From positions 70,235-134,234 of the forward strand of contig CAJUGV010000007.1 in the NCBI GenBank assembly GCA_910586505.1: DNA of 64,000 nt, read 5' to 3'. The stretch is from an uncultured Paraprevotella sp. Its GTDB lineage: Bacteria; Bacteroidota; Bacteroidia; Bacteroidales; Bacteroidaceae. The notes beneath the pieces are model-generated. The model was not told the origin of the DNA. It worked only from the letters and a program-made list of their open reading frames with translations, and did no database searches. Shown piece after piece: positions 34,286 through 43,722 of this stretch; positions within the stretch are counted from its first letter, which is position 1; every line of letters starts with the position of its first letter. Made by a program: the position numbers and the translations under genes.

Positions 34286-35194
34286 TTAAAAAGTCTTCAT
34301 CCGGTCGTTGTTGTCCGCTTCCTGCAAATGAAAATCAGCTATGCGGGTTATAGGATCCTGGAGGATGAGTCCGATTTTTATGCTGTAAGTTTCCGCTGTT
34401 TGTTCCAGCTCTTCGTGAAAGATAGTGGCTATGCTGCCTACGAAATGCACGGGAAGTTGTTCGGAACGGTAGGCCAGGATGTTTCTTTCGAAGAAAGCCC
34501 TGAAGCAATCCGTAAGGATACGGTGGATGTCGGGGTGCGTGCGGTGTGCGGCCAGAAATGGTGTGAATGAGGCCAGAAAACGGTTGGCTTCCTGTTCACG
34601 GTAGACTTTTCTGATGATGTCGGTTTCGTTCCAGCCTGTGTTTTCGTTCAGGAGCCTGGTCAATTCAGGGGCTAACAGGCCTTTGAGCCAGTCGGCGATC
34701 AGCCGTTTCCCCAGTGCCGTGCCGCTGCCTTCGTCTCCCAGTATGTAACCCAGCGAAGGAACGTGCTGTATGATGTTTGTTCCGTCGTAGCGGCATGAAT
34801 TGGAGCCTGTGCCCAGGATACAGGCTATGCCGGCCTCATGTCCGCATAAGGCGCGCGCCGCCCCCAGCAGGTCGGAATATATCCTGGCCGAAGAGTTCGG
34901 GACCGTGGTGGTGATGGCTTCTTCCATCTTGCGGCAGACGGAGGGGAGGCATCCGGCGCCATAATAATGGACAGACAAATCCCGGCCGGAAATCTGAAGA
35001 TGGGAGGCGAGCGGCGGCAGGAGTTCTGTTTGCAGGATGCCGCACAGTTCCCGAAGGCCGAGCATGACGGGGTTGAGGCCGCGGGTACGGAAATGTATCC
35101 GTCCGGTCTCCGGGGTCAGCAGACACCAGTCTGTTTTGGTAGAACCTCCGTCTGCTACCAGCAGGGCCGGTTGTGTCTTATTCTTTTTTCTCAT
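34286..35194 (-). CDS. BadF/BadG-type sugar kinase (GlcNAc/MurNAc kinase-like)
   Basis: 302 residues with the ASKHA fold: phosphate 1 loop VADGGSTKTDW near the N-terminus, adenosine region ILGTGSNSCRYDG, and GYILGDEGSGTALGKRL, which is the sugar-kinase hallmark of the N-acetylglucosamine kinase branch. In other bacteria members phosphorylate GlcNAc or MurNAc recovered from cell wall. Here it is the third gene of an operon after a SpoIID-containing fusion and an AmpG-like permease; it overlaps the permease gene by 17 bases. This context supports a role in wall-sugar salvage; the exact substrate is inference. Confidence 0.9.
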   Translation of the reverse strand: MRKKNKTQPALLVADGGSTKTDWCLLTPETGRIHFRTRGLNPVMLGLRELCGILQTELLPPLASHLQISGRDLSVHYYGAGCLPSVCRKMEEAITTTVPNSSARIYSDLLGAARALCGHEAGIACILGTGSNSCRYDGTNIIQHVPSLGYILGDEGSGTALGKRLIADWLKGLLAPELTRLLNENTGWNETDIIRKVYREQEANRFLASFTPFLAAHRTHPDIHRILTDCFRAFFERNILAYRSEQLPVHFVGSIATIFHEELEQTAETYSIKIGLILQDPITRIADFHLQEADNNDRMKTF

Positions 35195-36506
35195 GGGTTT
35201 CTTTTTTACCGAATTCGGGATCTATTTTCAGCAAGGCTGTTACTCCTACTGTCACCAGGCAGCAGGCCATCACGATGAGGAAGAAATGGAAATAGCCGAC
35301 GGCTTCCTGCAGTTTACCGGCTACCGCACCCGGAATCATCATGGACAAGGCCATGAATGCCGTACAATAGGCGTAGTGGCTGGTTTGTTGTTCTCCGCGC
35401 GAATAATATATAAGGAAGAGCATGTAGGCCGTGAATCCGAATCCGTATCCGAATTGTTCAATAAACACCATGATGTTGACAAGCAGAAAGCTGTGTGAAT
35501 GGAAGTAGCTTAGATATACATATACCAGGTCGGGCAGGGTGATGCTCCAGACCATGGGCCATAGCCATTTTTTCAGTCCGTCGCGCGAGGCCGCTATTCC
35601 TCCGATGATACCGCCGAGTGTGAGGCCGAGCACGCCCACCGTGCCTTGTACAAACCCAACTTCCTGTGTGGAAAGCCCCAGTCCACCTTCACTGACAGGC
35701 TTGATGAGAAACAGGTTGGAGATCTTGATGAGCAAGGCTTCCGGTAACCGGTAGAGGAGCATGAAGAGAAGGGCGGATACGGGTTGCGGTTTCCGGAAAA
35801 ATGAAACGATGGTAAGCCAAATGTCTTTCAGCAGGCGGTCTGCCGATATGGTTTTCCGGGTGCGGTCGCAGGCGGGGTGGGGCAAATGAAAGAAGTGGTA
35901 GGCCGTGACGGTTATGAAGAATACGGCCAGAATATAGAACGTGATGCTCCATGAATGGGCGATGCGCCGTGTGAACGTTTCCAGTGTGCCTGCCAGCATG
36001 ATGAGTAGTCCGCTGCCGGCAATGGTGGCAATGCGGTAGAAGGTACTTCTTATTCCCACGTAGAGGCTTTGCTCATGTGGAGTGAGAGCCATCATGTAGA
36101 ACCCGTCCGCCGCAATGTCGTGTGTGGCGCTGCTGAATGCCATCAGCCAAAAGAACCCAAGGGTGAGGCTGAGGAAATGTACGGACGGAAGCGTGAAAGC
36201 CACACCGGCGATGGCTATTGCGATGATGAGCTGCATGGCCACTATCCACCATCTTTTGCTCCGGGCCAGGTCTATGAAGGGGCTCCATACGGGTTTGATC
36301 ACCCAAGGGAGGTAAAGCGCGCTGGTGTAGAGTGCGATTTCGGAATTGGAAAGTCCCATACGTTCGTACATTACGGTGGAGATGCTCATGACCGTAACGT
36401 AAGGTAAGGCTTCGGCAAAGTATAGTGTGGGAATCCATTTCCAGGGATTCCGGCCGGCGGCTTTCGGCTGGGGTAGTTCGTTGTATGCGTACGGATTTCT
36501 TTTCAT
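35178..36506 (-). CDS. AmpG-like major facilitator permease
   Basis: 442 residues, about 12 membrane helices. The N-terminal PTLYFAEALPYVTVMSISTV and ALYLPWVIKPVWSPFIDL, and FSSATHDIAADGFYM (with the conserved Asp-Ile-Ala-Ala-Asp-Gly), are the AmpG signatures. AmpG imports anhydro-muropeptides from the periplasm for recycling. It starts 4 bases after the fusion gene and overlaps the kinase gene, so the three are translated together. Substrate not proven; Bacteroidetes contain several AmpG-like paralogues that may carry other glycans. Confidence 0.9.
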   Translation of the reverse strand: MKRNPYAYNELPQPKAAGRNPWKWIPTLYFAEALPYVTVMSISTVMYERMGLSNSEIALYTSALYLPWVIKPVWSPFIDLARSKRWWIVAMQLIIAIAIAGVAFTLPSVHFLSLTLGFFWLMAFSSATHDIAADGFYMMALTPHEQSLYVGIRSTFYRIATIAGSGLLIMLAGTLETFTRRIAHSWSITFYILAVFFITVTAYHFFHLPHPACDRTRKTISADRLLKDIWLTIVSFFRKPQPVSALLFMLLYRLPEALLIKISNLFLIKPVSEGGLGLSTQEVGFVQGTVGVLGLTLGGIIGGIAASRDGLKKWLWPMVWSITLPDLVYVYLSYFHSHSFLLVNIMVFIEQFGYGFGFTAYMLFLIYYSRGEQQTSHYAYCTAFMALSMMIPGAVAGKLQEAVGYFHFFLIVMACCLVTVGVTALLKIDPEFGKKETHEKKE

Positions 36507-36510
36507 GGGA

Positions 36511-39500
36511 TTATTTGTAAACTTTTCGAAGGGAAGTTCCGTCGTAGTAGTGTTTCAGGATTTCGTCGTAACTAAAGCCTTTTGTTCCCATGACAGCGGC
36601 GCCGATCTGGCACATGCCCACGCCGTGTCCCCATCCTGCGCCCGTAAGGACGAACTTGCCGGGGATGCCGTTGCATATATCTTCCTTGTCAACGATGAAC
36701 GCGGAGCTGAAAAGATGGGTTCGGCTCAGTACCCTGCGTATTTCCAGTTCTTTGCCGATGATAAGGGTTTCCTTGGTTCCGGTTATTTTTAGTTTACTTA
36801 TATGTCCGCCCCGTCCGCGTTCTATCGTGACGAGGTCTGTGATGTCTCCGAAATCTGTTTTCAGATTCTCTGCGATGAGGGAGGCCAACTCTTTCTGAGT
36901 GTATGTAACGTGCCAACGGTAGAAGTTGGTCGTTTCACGGTCGTAGTCGTTGAGCACCTGACGGAGTATCTCGGGATCTTCGGTGTGGCAGAACGCCTCA
37001 GGGGTGCTTCTGATCCATTTTTCGGCTTCGTCTTCCCAGGTGAGGTCGGGCAGGGCAGGCCGTATGCCCGTCGTGTTTTCCGGCATGGCGTCTCTGATAC
37101 TGACCAGATAGGGCAGGTGCTTGTCTTCCCAGCAGAATTCGAATTCTTCGGTAGCTCCGCCGCAACACTTGGAGAAACGTGCGTCGCATACTTCATCTCC
37201 CGACATGAGTATCTGTCCGCGTGTGGCTTTCACCGCTTCCACTACAGTCTCATTGCATGCTCGCGTGATGCCTTGGTAGCGTTGGCAATGGTCGTCGGCG
37301 CAGACATCGAATATCGTGTGGTCTTCTCTGTCGTACCAGCGGATAAGCTCTCCGTCGCTTTTGTTGAAAGAGAAAAAACCGTGGTCGTGTTCCTTCAACA
37401 ACTTGCGTTTCTCTATCTGCGCATAGAGCCAGCTCCTGCTGATGACGGCCGAGGCTTTCAGAAACTCCGGAGACGCCGAGGCGTTCATTTCGCTGGAGAT
37501 GACACTGATGAGATAATCTTCTACCGGCAGGATATTGATGGCCACTATCTTTTCTTCTTCCACCACCAGGCGCAGGGTGCCGCTGAAGATCTGGGTTTCC
37601 TGGCGTTCCCAGTGAAATTTGATTCCTATGGTTACATTGTATAGCGAGAACGAGGCTTTTTTCTCCTGTGGCGTGAATGTAAGCTCACGATATAAGTTTC
37701 CGTTCCAAAGGATTCCCCCGTCGCAGCATTCCACCGTCTGTTCGCCTCTGACGAGACTGCCTTTGGCCTGATAGGTGGCGTTGAGAGAGAAGTGGATGCG
37801 CTGGTTGCTCATTATGCCGACGCTGACTTCCGGTTCCGTACTTTCGTGAAGTCGTTCCGTTACAGTTCGCGAGTCGTTGCTTTCAGACTTGCTGTTTTTT
37901 TTCTGATAGTAAGTAAATTGTTCTATGACAGGTGTCAGCTCTTCCCGGTCCAGTGTTACCTCTTGCAGGATGCCGGCGGCTTGTTCGGCGGTAATGCGGT
38001 GAAAGTCTTCTTCGCGCGGCGTGATGATCAGTCCGCTCATGTCAAGTGCTCCCGGACTGATGAGTAACTGTTGTTCTCCGGTTCGGCTATAGCAGACCGG
38101 ACGGTGTTTTTTCCGCGGGAAAATGAGAATGACGATCTCATCTTCTCGTCCGGCGTTCCAAGTCTGTCTCCAGCAGACTATATTCATGCGCGGCTCACTT
38201 TCGCCATCATAAAGAGGCAGTGCGTCATAAAGTTTCTCAAAAAGCAAACAGGGGTGTTCCGACGGACGGGTACGGATAACAAATACCGGACATATATAAT
38301 TCTTGAGTAAGTAGAGTCCGCAGTTGGCATTCTGTGTGATGATTTCCTCTATGCTTTCTTCTTCTTTGGGCTGCAAGGGATAGAGCTTCTCCAGTCCAGT
38401 TTCATAACTTTTCCAGTCGCGTTCAATAGGCAGGATGCCTCGCTTTCCGGCCTGAAAGTGCATGTGGTCGGGGGCGGAGGCGCCGCAGACCGGGCCATTG
38501 TAGAAGAATACGGACTCCGGTATGTTCCAGGCCATGTTGCGCATGGTGGAAAAGTGAGGCAAGATACATTGCGGCTGGTGGCGGCGTGCAGGAATGGTGA
38601 AGTGTTCCGGCAGAATAGGATATGGGTTGACAAGCAATTGGTAATGGTTTTCTACCGGAAGGGCATGTTGTGCGGCCGGGCGGTTTAGGTCGCAGAGGAA
38701 ACAGGGGCGTGTGGCTAACCGATCTGCCGTTACGGTGGCCTGTGTTGAGGTTATACGTGCCGGATTGAACTGTATGGTCAGGGTGTGGTCTCCTATCATC
38801 AGCTCTTTGGTTCTGGCATGCTGTAATTCGTTGAAGCGCTTTTCGGCCTCTTCCCATTCCTCTAACTGATGTGTGAAGAAGTCTTGCATTTCCTCTTGAG
38901 TCAGAGGACGGGCCCAGCGGTTATTCAGTCGGCAGCGTGCATCGATCTCAATGGTGCGTAACCGGTCTTTATATAGATTGTTGGCGTTAACTTTTTCGAT
39001 GCTCAGTGCGGCGTCGGAGTTTCCTTCCCAACGGCGGCACAGGTACAGTTCTTCGTAAATGCGGCCGATACGGTAGAAACGGGAGAAGCATAGACCGAGT
39101 GCATAATCCTCTCCGTAGCTTGTGTTGGGGATCTGCAGTTGGCGTAAGATGGGGGTGAAGAAAGCGCGCGGTGCCCCCAAACCGTTTATGCGCAGTGCAT
39201 TGTTACGGCCGTTGTCGGGTGTCCATTCTCTGTGGTCGATTAAACCCGGAGGCAGGGTTTGCAGGGAGAAATCCGTCATGCGATAAGAGCCGATGACCAT
39301 GGCTGCTTTTTCCTGATAGAATGTGTTGACTATGCGTTGTAATGTTTCAGGTGAACTGTAAAGGTCGTCTGAATCAAGCTGGATGACAAAACGCCCGCAA
39401 AGAGGGTGGTGTACGGCCATGTTCCAGCATCCGCCGATGCCCAGATCGTTGCGTTCGGGGATGAGGTGAATGAGGCGCGTGTCGCGAGTGTGCTGTGAAA

Positions 39501-40398
39501 TTATGTCGGTCGTACCGTCTGTAGAGTGGTTGTCTACAATAATGAGATTGAATTTGAAGTCCGTTTCTTGAGACAATACGCTTTCTATGGCATCTTTTAT
39601 GGTGCGCGCCCGGTTTTTTACAGGAATGATGACAGTGGCTTCGCATGGGAAGTCTTCCGCTCCGAAGTTCACATCGTCTGTTTCGTCCGGTGCGAGGTAT
39701 GCGCCAATCTGTTTCAGGTGTTCCGTACAGGCTTTCTCCATTTCGATTTGTACGGCACGGTTTTTGGGGTCTACATAATCAAAGTTTTTCTCTCCGCTTT
39801 TTCGAGTGTCGGTTTCTGTTTCCGTATAGAGAAACTCGTTCAGATGGAACAGTTCGCCCTGCCGGCTAAGGAAGAGCCGAAGATCATACCATCCGGCAAA
39901 GAGATAATCGGGAAGATTATTTTGTTCAACGTAAACTTTCAGGGATTCCGTACGGATTAAAATCAAAGGCCCGAAGTCGAAATCGTCGCGCAGACTGCCT
40001 TTCTGATAGTCTATAAGCGGTTTGGCATGTTTCGTTCCGTCCTGTATGGCATAATGGTCGGCGTATACCATGTTGGCTTGTGTGTCGTCCGCTACGCGCA
40101 ACAGGCGGTCAAGGGCATGGAAGCCCAGATCCAAGGGGAGGGTTTTGTGGTAGAACAAGCAGTATTCGGCTTTGCAATGGCGGGCGATTTCTTTTATGGT
40201 TTGTGTGCTGAAAGTATGGTCGATATGTAATGAATTGTATCTTTCGGCAACAGAATGGTCCATATCGCTATGGTAAAGTATGTAGATACTGCCGGTTAGT
40301 CCGCTGTTTTCAAGTGTGCCGCAAAGGGTGGTTATTTGTTCTTTCGACCCATAAGGGAGGAAACAGTCTATTCGAGGAGTATGAGATGGCGACTTCAT
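36511..40398 (-). CDS. Fusion protein: glycosyltransferase 2, HIT-like DUF4922 phosphorylase domain, SpoIID domain
   Basis: 1295 residues, three enzyme-like parts. Residues about 1-230 are a diverged GT-like region; 254-480 form a GT2 glycosyltransferase (VIIPVKNRARTI, then QLDSDDLY with its Asp-x-Asp at 342-344). Residues about 540-830 resemble Ap4A/GDP-galactose phosphorylases (DUF4922): FLCDLNRP, NPYPILPEHF and the HIT-type triad HMHFQ (645-649). Residues about 890-1295 are a SpoIID/LytB domain: PVEDYLISVISSEM with E970 as the likely catalytic acid, KASAVISRSW, and the closing GAGWGHGVGMCQIGAA. No signal peptide or membrane helix is seen at the N-terminus, although SpoIID domains normally work outside the cytoplasm. 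First gene of an operon with an AmpG-like permease and a BadF-type kinase. Domain calls are firm; the joint function is unknown. Confidence 0.88.
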   Translation of the reverse strand: MKSPSHTPRIDCFLPYGSKEQITTLCGTLENSGLTGSIYILYHSDMDHSVAERYNSLHIDHTFSTQTIKEIARHCKAEYCLFYHKTLPLDLGFHALDRLLRVADDTQANMVYADHYAIQDGTKHAKPLIDYQKGSLRDDFDFGPLILIRTESLKVYVEQNNLPDYLFAGWYDLRLFLSRQGELFHLNEFLYTETETDTRKSGEKNFDYVDPKNRAVQIEMEKACTEHLKQIGAYLAPDETDDVNFGAEDFPCEATVIIPVKNRARTIKDAIESVLSQETDFKFNLIIVDNHSTDGTTDIISQHTRDTRLIHLIPERNDLGIGGCWNMAVHHPLCGRFVIQLDSDDLYSSPETLQRIVNTFYQEKAAMVIGSYRMTDFSLQTLPPGLIDHREWTPDNGRNNALRINGLGAPRAFFTPILRQLQIPNTSYGEDYALGLCFSRFYRIGRIYEELYLCRRWEGNSDAALSIEKVNANNLYKDRLRTIEIDARCRLNNRWARPLTQEEMQDFFTHQLEEWEEAEKRFNELQHARTKELMIGDHTLTIQFNPARITSTQATVTADRLATRPCFLCDLNRPAAQHALPVENHYQLLVNPYPILPEHFTIPARRHQPQCILPHFSTMRNMAWNIPESVFFYNGPVCGASAPDHMHFQAGKRGILPIERDWKSYETGLEKLYPLQPKEEESIEEIITQNANCGLYLLKNYICPVFVIRTRPSEHPCLLFEKLYDALPLYDGESEPRMNIVCWRQTWNAGREDEIVILIFPRKKHRPVCYSRTGEQQLLISPGALDMSGLIITPREEDFHRITAEQAAGILQEVTLDREELTPVIEQFTYYQKKNSKSESNDSRTVTERLHESTEPEVSVGIMSNQRIHFSLNATYQAKGSLVRGEQTVECCDGGILWNGNLYRELTFTPQEKKASFSLYNVTIGIKFHWERQETQIFSGTLRLVVEEEKIVAINILPVEDYLISVISSEMNASASPEFLKASAVISRSWLYAQIEKRKLLKEHDHGFFSFNKSDGELIRWYDREDHTIFDVCADDHCQRYQGITRACNETVVEAVKATRGQILMSGDEVCDARFSKCCGGATEEFEFCWEDKHLPYLVSIRDAMPENTTGIRPALPDLTWEDEAEKWIRSTPEAFCHTEDPEILRQVLNDYDRETTNFYRWHVTYTQKELASLIAENLKTDFGDITDLVTIERGRGGHISKLKITGTKETLIIGKELEIRRVLSRTHLFSSAFIVDKEDICNGIPGKFVLTGAGWGHGVGMCQIGAAVMGTKGFSYDEILKHYYDGTSLRKVYK

Positions 40399-40423
40399 GT
40401 GATAATTTATGTATTATTCCTTG

Positions 40424-40431
40424 CAAATATA
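40424..40431 (-). promoter_or_regulatory. -7 promoter element of the fusion/AmpG/kinase operon
   Basis: TATATTTG on the minus strand, exact TAnnTTTG match, 25 bases upstream of the fusion gene's ATG. Confidence 0.65.
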
Positions 40432-40474
40432 CTAATAGAAGTCCAATATAGTGGAAAGTTTTCTCTTTTTTCCT

Positions 40475-40482
40475 TAACTTTG
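40475..40482 (+). promoter_or_regulatory. -7 promoter element of the rlmN operon
   Basis: TAACTTTG, exact consensus, 28 bases before the GTG start at 40511. Confidence 0.65.
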
Positions 40483-40510
40483 CCTGTAAAATAAAGTAGA
40501 AAAGATAACC

Positions 40511-41548
40511 GTGGAGGATAAGATTGCATTATTGGGCATGACGTTGCCGGAATTGAAAGATGTAGCCGGCAAAGTCGGCATGCCTTCTTTTGCAGCCCGA
40601 CAGATGGCGGAATGGCTGTATGGGAAAAAGGTCGCTTCTATTGATGAAATGACCAATATCTCAATGAAAAACCGTCGGTTGCTAAGTGAACGGTATACAG
40701 TAGGATGCTCGGCTCCCGTAGACGAACAGCGTTCGAAAGACGGTACGGTGAAGTACTTGTACCGTACGGCTGCAGGCGGGTATGTGGAAACAGTGTATAT
40801 TCCGGATGGGGAACGTGCCACATTGTGTGTGTCTTCTCAGGTCGGATGCCGGATGAACTGCTGTTTTTGTATGACCGGCAAGCAGGGATTTTCCGGGCAC
40901 CTGACGGCTGCGGACATTCTTAATCAGTTATATTCGTTGCCGGAACGGGACACGTTGACTAATGTGGTATTCATGGGACAGGGTGAACCTTTGGATAATC
41001 TGGACAATGTATTGAGGGCTACGGAGATTCTGACTGCCGACTACGGCTATGCCTGGAGTCCTAAGCGTATAACGGTGTCCACTGTAGGAGTGCGCAAAGG
41101 TATGAAACGTTTTTTGGATGAAAGTGAGTGTCATTTGGCAGTGAGCTTGCACAATCCTTTTGCGGAACAACGGGCTGAGTTGATGCCGGCCGAGAAAAGT
41201 TTTGGTGTTGCAGAAATAGTGGCATTACTCAGGGAATATGATTTTACGCACCAGCGTCGTCTTTCATTTGAATATACGATGTTTGAGGATGTAAATGATA
41301 CGATGACGCATGCCAAGGAACTGTTGCGCTTGCTGAGTGGGCTGGAATGCCGGATGAATCTGATACGCTTTCATTCTATTCCCGGTGCGGATTTAAAAGG
41401 CTCATCCGAAGAGAATATGCTGCGTTTCAGGGATTATCTGACAACCCACGGCCTTTTTTCGACAATCAGGGCGTCGCGTGGACAGGATATATTTGCGGCT
41501 TGCGGTTTGCTGAGTACGGCAAAGCAGCAAGATGTGGAACTTAAATAA
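40511..41548 (+). CDS. rlmN: 23S rRNA (adenine-2503-C2)-methyltransferase
   Basis: Radical SAM enzyme that methylates A2503 of 23S rRNA and A37 of some tRNAs. 345 residues, GTG start. The iron-sulfur motif C-x3-C-x2-C is at C113, C117 and C120; GQGEPLDN is the SAM-binding GEP motif; the catalytic C-terminal Cys lies in FAACGLL, and VSLHNP and STVGV are typical. First gene of a unit with DUF4837 (3 bases later), pdxA and a flippase-like protein. Confidence 0.96.
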   Translation: MEDKIALLGMTLPELKDVAGKVGMPSFAARQMAEWLYGKKVASIDEMTNISMKNRRLLSERYTVGCSAPVDEQRSKDGTVKYLYRTAAGGYVETVYIPDGERATLCVSSQVGCRMNCCFCMTGKQGFSGHLTAADILNQLYSLPERDTLTNVVFMGQGEPLDNLDNVLRATEILTADYGYAWSPKRITVSTVGVRKGMKRFLDESECHLAVSLHNPFAEQRAELMPAEKSFGVAEIVALLREYDFTHQRRLSFEYTMFEDVNDTMTHAKELLRLLSGLECRMNLIRFHSIPGADLKGSSEENMLRFRDYLTTHGLFSTIRASRGQDIFAACGLLSTAKQQDVELK

Positions 41549-41551
41549 GAA

Positions 41552-42613
41552 ATGATTATGAAGAAAAATAAATTGTGGATGAGATGTCTGATATTTCTGT
41601 CGGTGTTCTTGTTGTTGGTATCTTGTGGTAAATTGAGTTCTCCTTCATCGAGTGGACGGCCTTATGAAGTATTGGTAGTGGTGAGCGACCAGTTGTGGCA
41701 GAAGCCGGCAGGAAGAGCTTTATTTAATGTGCTGGATACGGATATTCCCGGTCTTCCTCAGCCGGAACGTTCTTTTCGGATTTCGCAGACGGACCCTAAG
41801 CGCTTCAATCAGGTGTTGAATATATTCCGTAATATTATAAAGGTAGATATAGACCCGACGCAATATACGCAAACCAGAATGAGATATGCACGGGATGTCT
41901 ATGCACGTCCTCAAGTAATATTGACCATTCAAAGTCCGAATGAAGAGGAATTTACTGCTTTTGTGAAGAAGAATGCTCAGTCTATTATAGATTTTTTTGT
42001 TAAAGTGGAGATGAACCGTTTGGTTAACGACCTGGAAAAAAAGCATTCTGATATAGTCTCGCAGTTGGCCGATGAGATCTTCGGTTGCCGGTTGTGGGCT
42101 CCTTCCGAAATAAAGAGCCATAAAAAGGGAACAGATTTTTTTTGGACTTCGTCCAATACATCCTCCGGTCTTGTGAATATTTGTATGTATTCTTATCCTT
42201 ATGAGGGACCGGATACATTCAATAAACGCTATGTGCTGGCTAAGCGTGATTCGGTAATGAAAGCAAATATTCCCGGTGTGGAACCCCACATGTATATGGC
42301 TACAGATACGCTTTGCACATCGGTAACTCCCATCTCGGTGAAAGGCGGATATGCCATGGAATCCCGTGGTTTATGGAAAATGGAACATGATGCCATGGGA
42401 GGACCCTTCGTCAGTCATTCGAGAGTGGATACGCTGAATAATAGGGTTGTGGTGGTGGAAGGCTTTGTATATGCGCCTGAGAAAATGAAAAGAGGATTGA
42501 TCCGTCGTGTGGAGGGTGCTTTATATACACTTTGTCTGCCTGGGGAGCAACCGCGTGAGTTAAAAGCCAGCATACCGGAAGTAAGTGTGGTGGCAGGAAA
42601 GAAGAAGAATTAA
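41552..42613 (+). CDS. DUF4837 lipoprotein
   Basis: 353 residues. Signal with lipobox LLLVSC (Cys near residue 26), so probably membrane-anchored. The mature protein has the DUF4837 layout: a PYEVLVVVSDQLW beginning, FNQVLNIFRNIIKVDID, and FFWTSSNTSSGLVNICMYSYP in the middle, with VVVVEGFVYAP near the end. Conserved across Bacteroidetes and usually next to rlmN and pdxA; no function is known. ATG at 41552 or 41558. Only 3 bases separate it from rlmN. Confidence 0.85.
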   Translation: MIMKKNKLWMRCLIFLSVFLLLVSCGKLSSPSSSGRPYEVLVVVSDQLWQKPAGRALFNVLDTDIPGLPQPERSFRISQTDPKRFNQVLNIFRNIIKVDIDPTQYTQTRMRYARDVYARPQVILTIQSPNEEEFTAFVKKNAQSIIDFFVKVEMNRLVNDLEKKHSDIVSQLADEIFGCRLWAPSEIKSHKKGTDFFWTSSNTSSGLVNICMYSYPYEGPDTFNKRYVLAKRDSVMKANIPGVEPHMYMATDTLCTSVTPISVKGGYAMESRGLWKMEHDAMGGPFVSHSRVDTLNNRVVVVEGFVYAPEKMKRGLIRRVEGALYTLCLPGEQPRELKASIPEVSVVAGKKKN

Positions 42614-42630
42614 AATCAGAAATAAGAGAT

Positions 42631-43719
42631 ATGAAGAACGGTAAGATACTAGTGGGAATTACCCACGGAGATATAAACGGTGTGGGGTATGAGACTATCC
42701 TGAAACTTTTCAGTGAACCGATGATGCTGGAATTGTGTACACCTATTATATATGGTTCGCCAAAGGTGGCGACATATCATCGCAAGGCTCTGGAGCTGAC
42801 TACTAATTTTGTGACCATTCAGCAGGCTGATGAAGCTGTGGACGGACGATTGAACTTGGTGGATTGTCTGCAGGAGGAGGTGAAGATTGAATTTGGTCAA
42901 CTTTCAGCGGAAAGTGGGAAGGCTGCTTTCTTCGCCTTGGAGAAGGCAATAGCCGATTATCGTGAAGGTTTATTTGATGTGTTGGTAACGGCTCCTATTA
43001 ATAAGTCTGCCATACAAGGAGATGATTTTCACTTTCCGGGGCATACGGAATACATACAGGAACGTGTAGGTGAAGGCCGTGAGGCATTGATGATTTTGAT
43101 GAATGATATTATGCGGGTGGCTTTGGTAACTACGCATCTTCCGATTCGTGAAGTGGCGCAGGCTATCACAAAAGAGACCGTGATGCGTAAAATACGGATA
43201 TTCCATGAGGCTTTGCGCAAGGATTTCAATGTGTCGAATCCGCGTATAGCTGTGTTGGCTCTGAATCCTCATGCAGGTGATGACGGTCTGCTGGGTACGG
43301 AAGAAAAGGATATCATTCTGCCGGCTATGCAGGAGGTGGAGAAAGAAGGAATACTGTGTTTCGGACCGTATGCGGCTGACGGATTCTTCGGAAACCGTAC
43401 GTATGAGTATTTCGATGGGGTATTGGCCATGTATCATGATCAGGGATTGGCGCCTTTCAAGGCTTTGGCTATGACCGACGGTGTGAATTATACGGCAGGT
43501 CTTTCTATTGTCCGTACTTCTCCCGATCACGGGACGGCATACGATATTGCCGGACAGGGAAAGGCGGACGAGACTTCTTTGCGGAAGGCTATTTATACGG
43601 CGTTGGATGTATTCAGAAACCGCACGAGCTATGAAGAGGCGCGTGTTCATCCCCTGCGCAAGCAATATCACGAACGGCGCGACGATAGCGACAAACTTAA
43701 ACTGAATGCTCCGGAGTAG
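42631..43719 (+). CDS. pdxA: 4-hydroxythreonine-4-phosphate dehydrogenase
   Basis: Oxidises 4-phosphohydroxythreonine in the DXP-dependent pathway to pyridoxal phosphate. 362 residues. VGITHGDINGVGYE at the start, TAPINKSAIQ, FPGHTEYI with a metal-binding His, LNPHAGDDGLLG, YHDQGLAPFKAL with the second metal His, and RTSPDHGTAYDIAG with the third: all family landmarks. Third gene of the rlmN unit. Confidence 0.96.
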   Translation: MKNGKILVGITHGDINGVGYETILKLFSEPMMLELCTPIIYGSPKVATYHRKALELTTNFVTIQQADEAVDGRLNLVDCLQEEVKIEFGQLSAESGKAAFFALEKAIADYREGLFDVLVTAPINKSAIQGDDFHFPGHTEYIQERVGEGREALMILMNDIMRVALVTTHLPIREVAQAITKETVMRKIRIFHEALRKDFNVSNPRIAVLALNPHAGDDGLLGTEEKDIILPAMQEVEKEGILCFGPYAADGFFGNRTYEYFDGVLAMYHDQGLAPFKALAMTDGVNYTAGLSIVRTSPDHGTAYDIAGQGKADETSLRKAIYTALDVFRNRTSYEEARVHPLRKQYHERRDDSDKLKLNAPE

Positions 43720-43722
43720 AAA

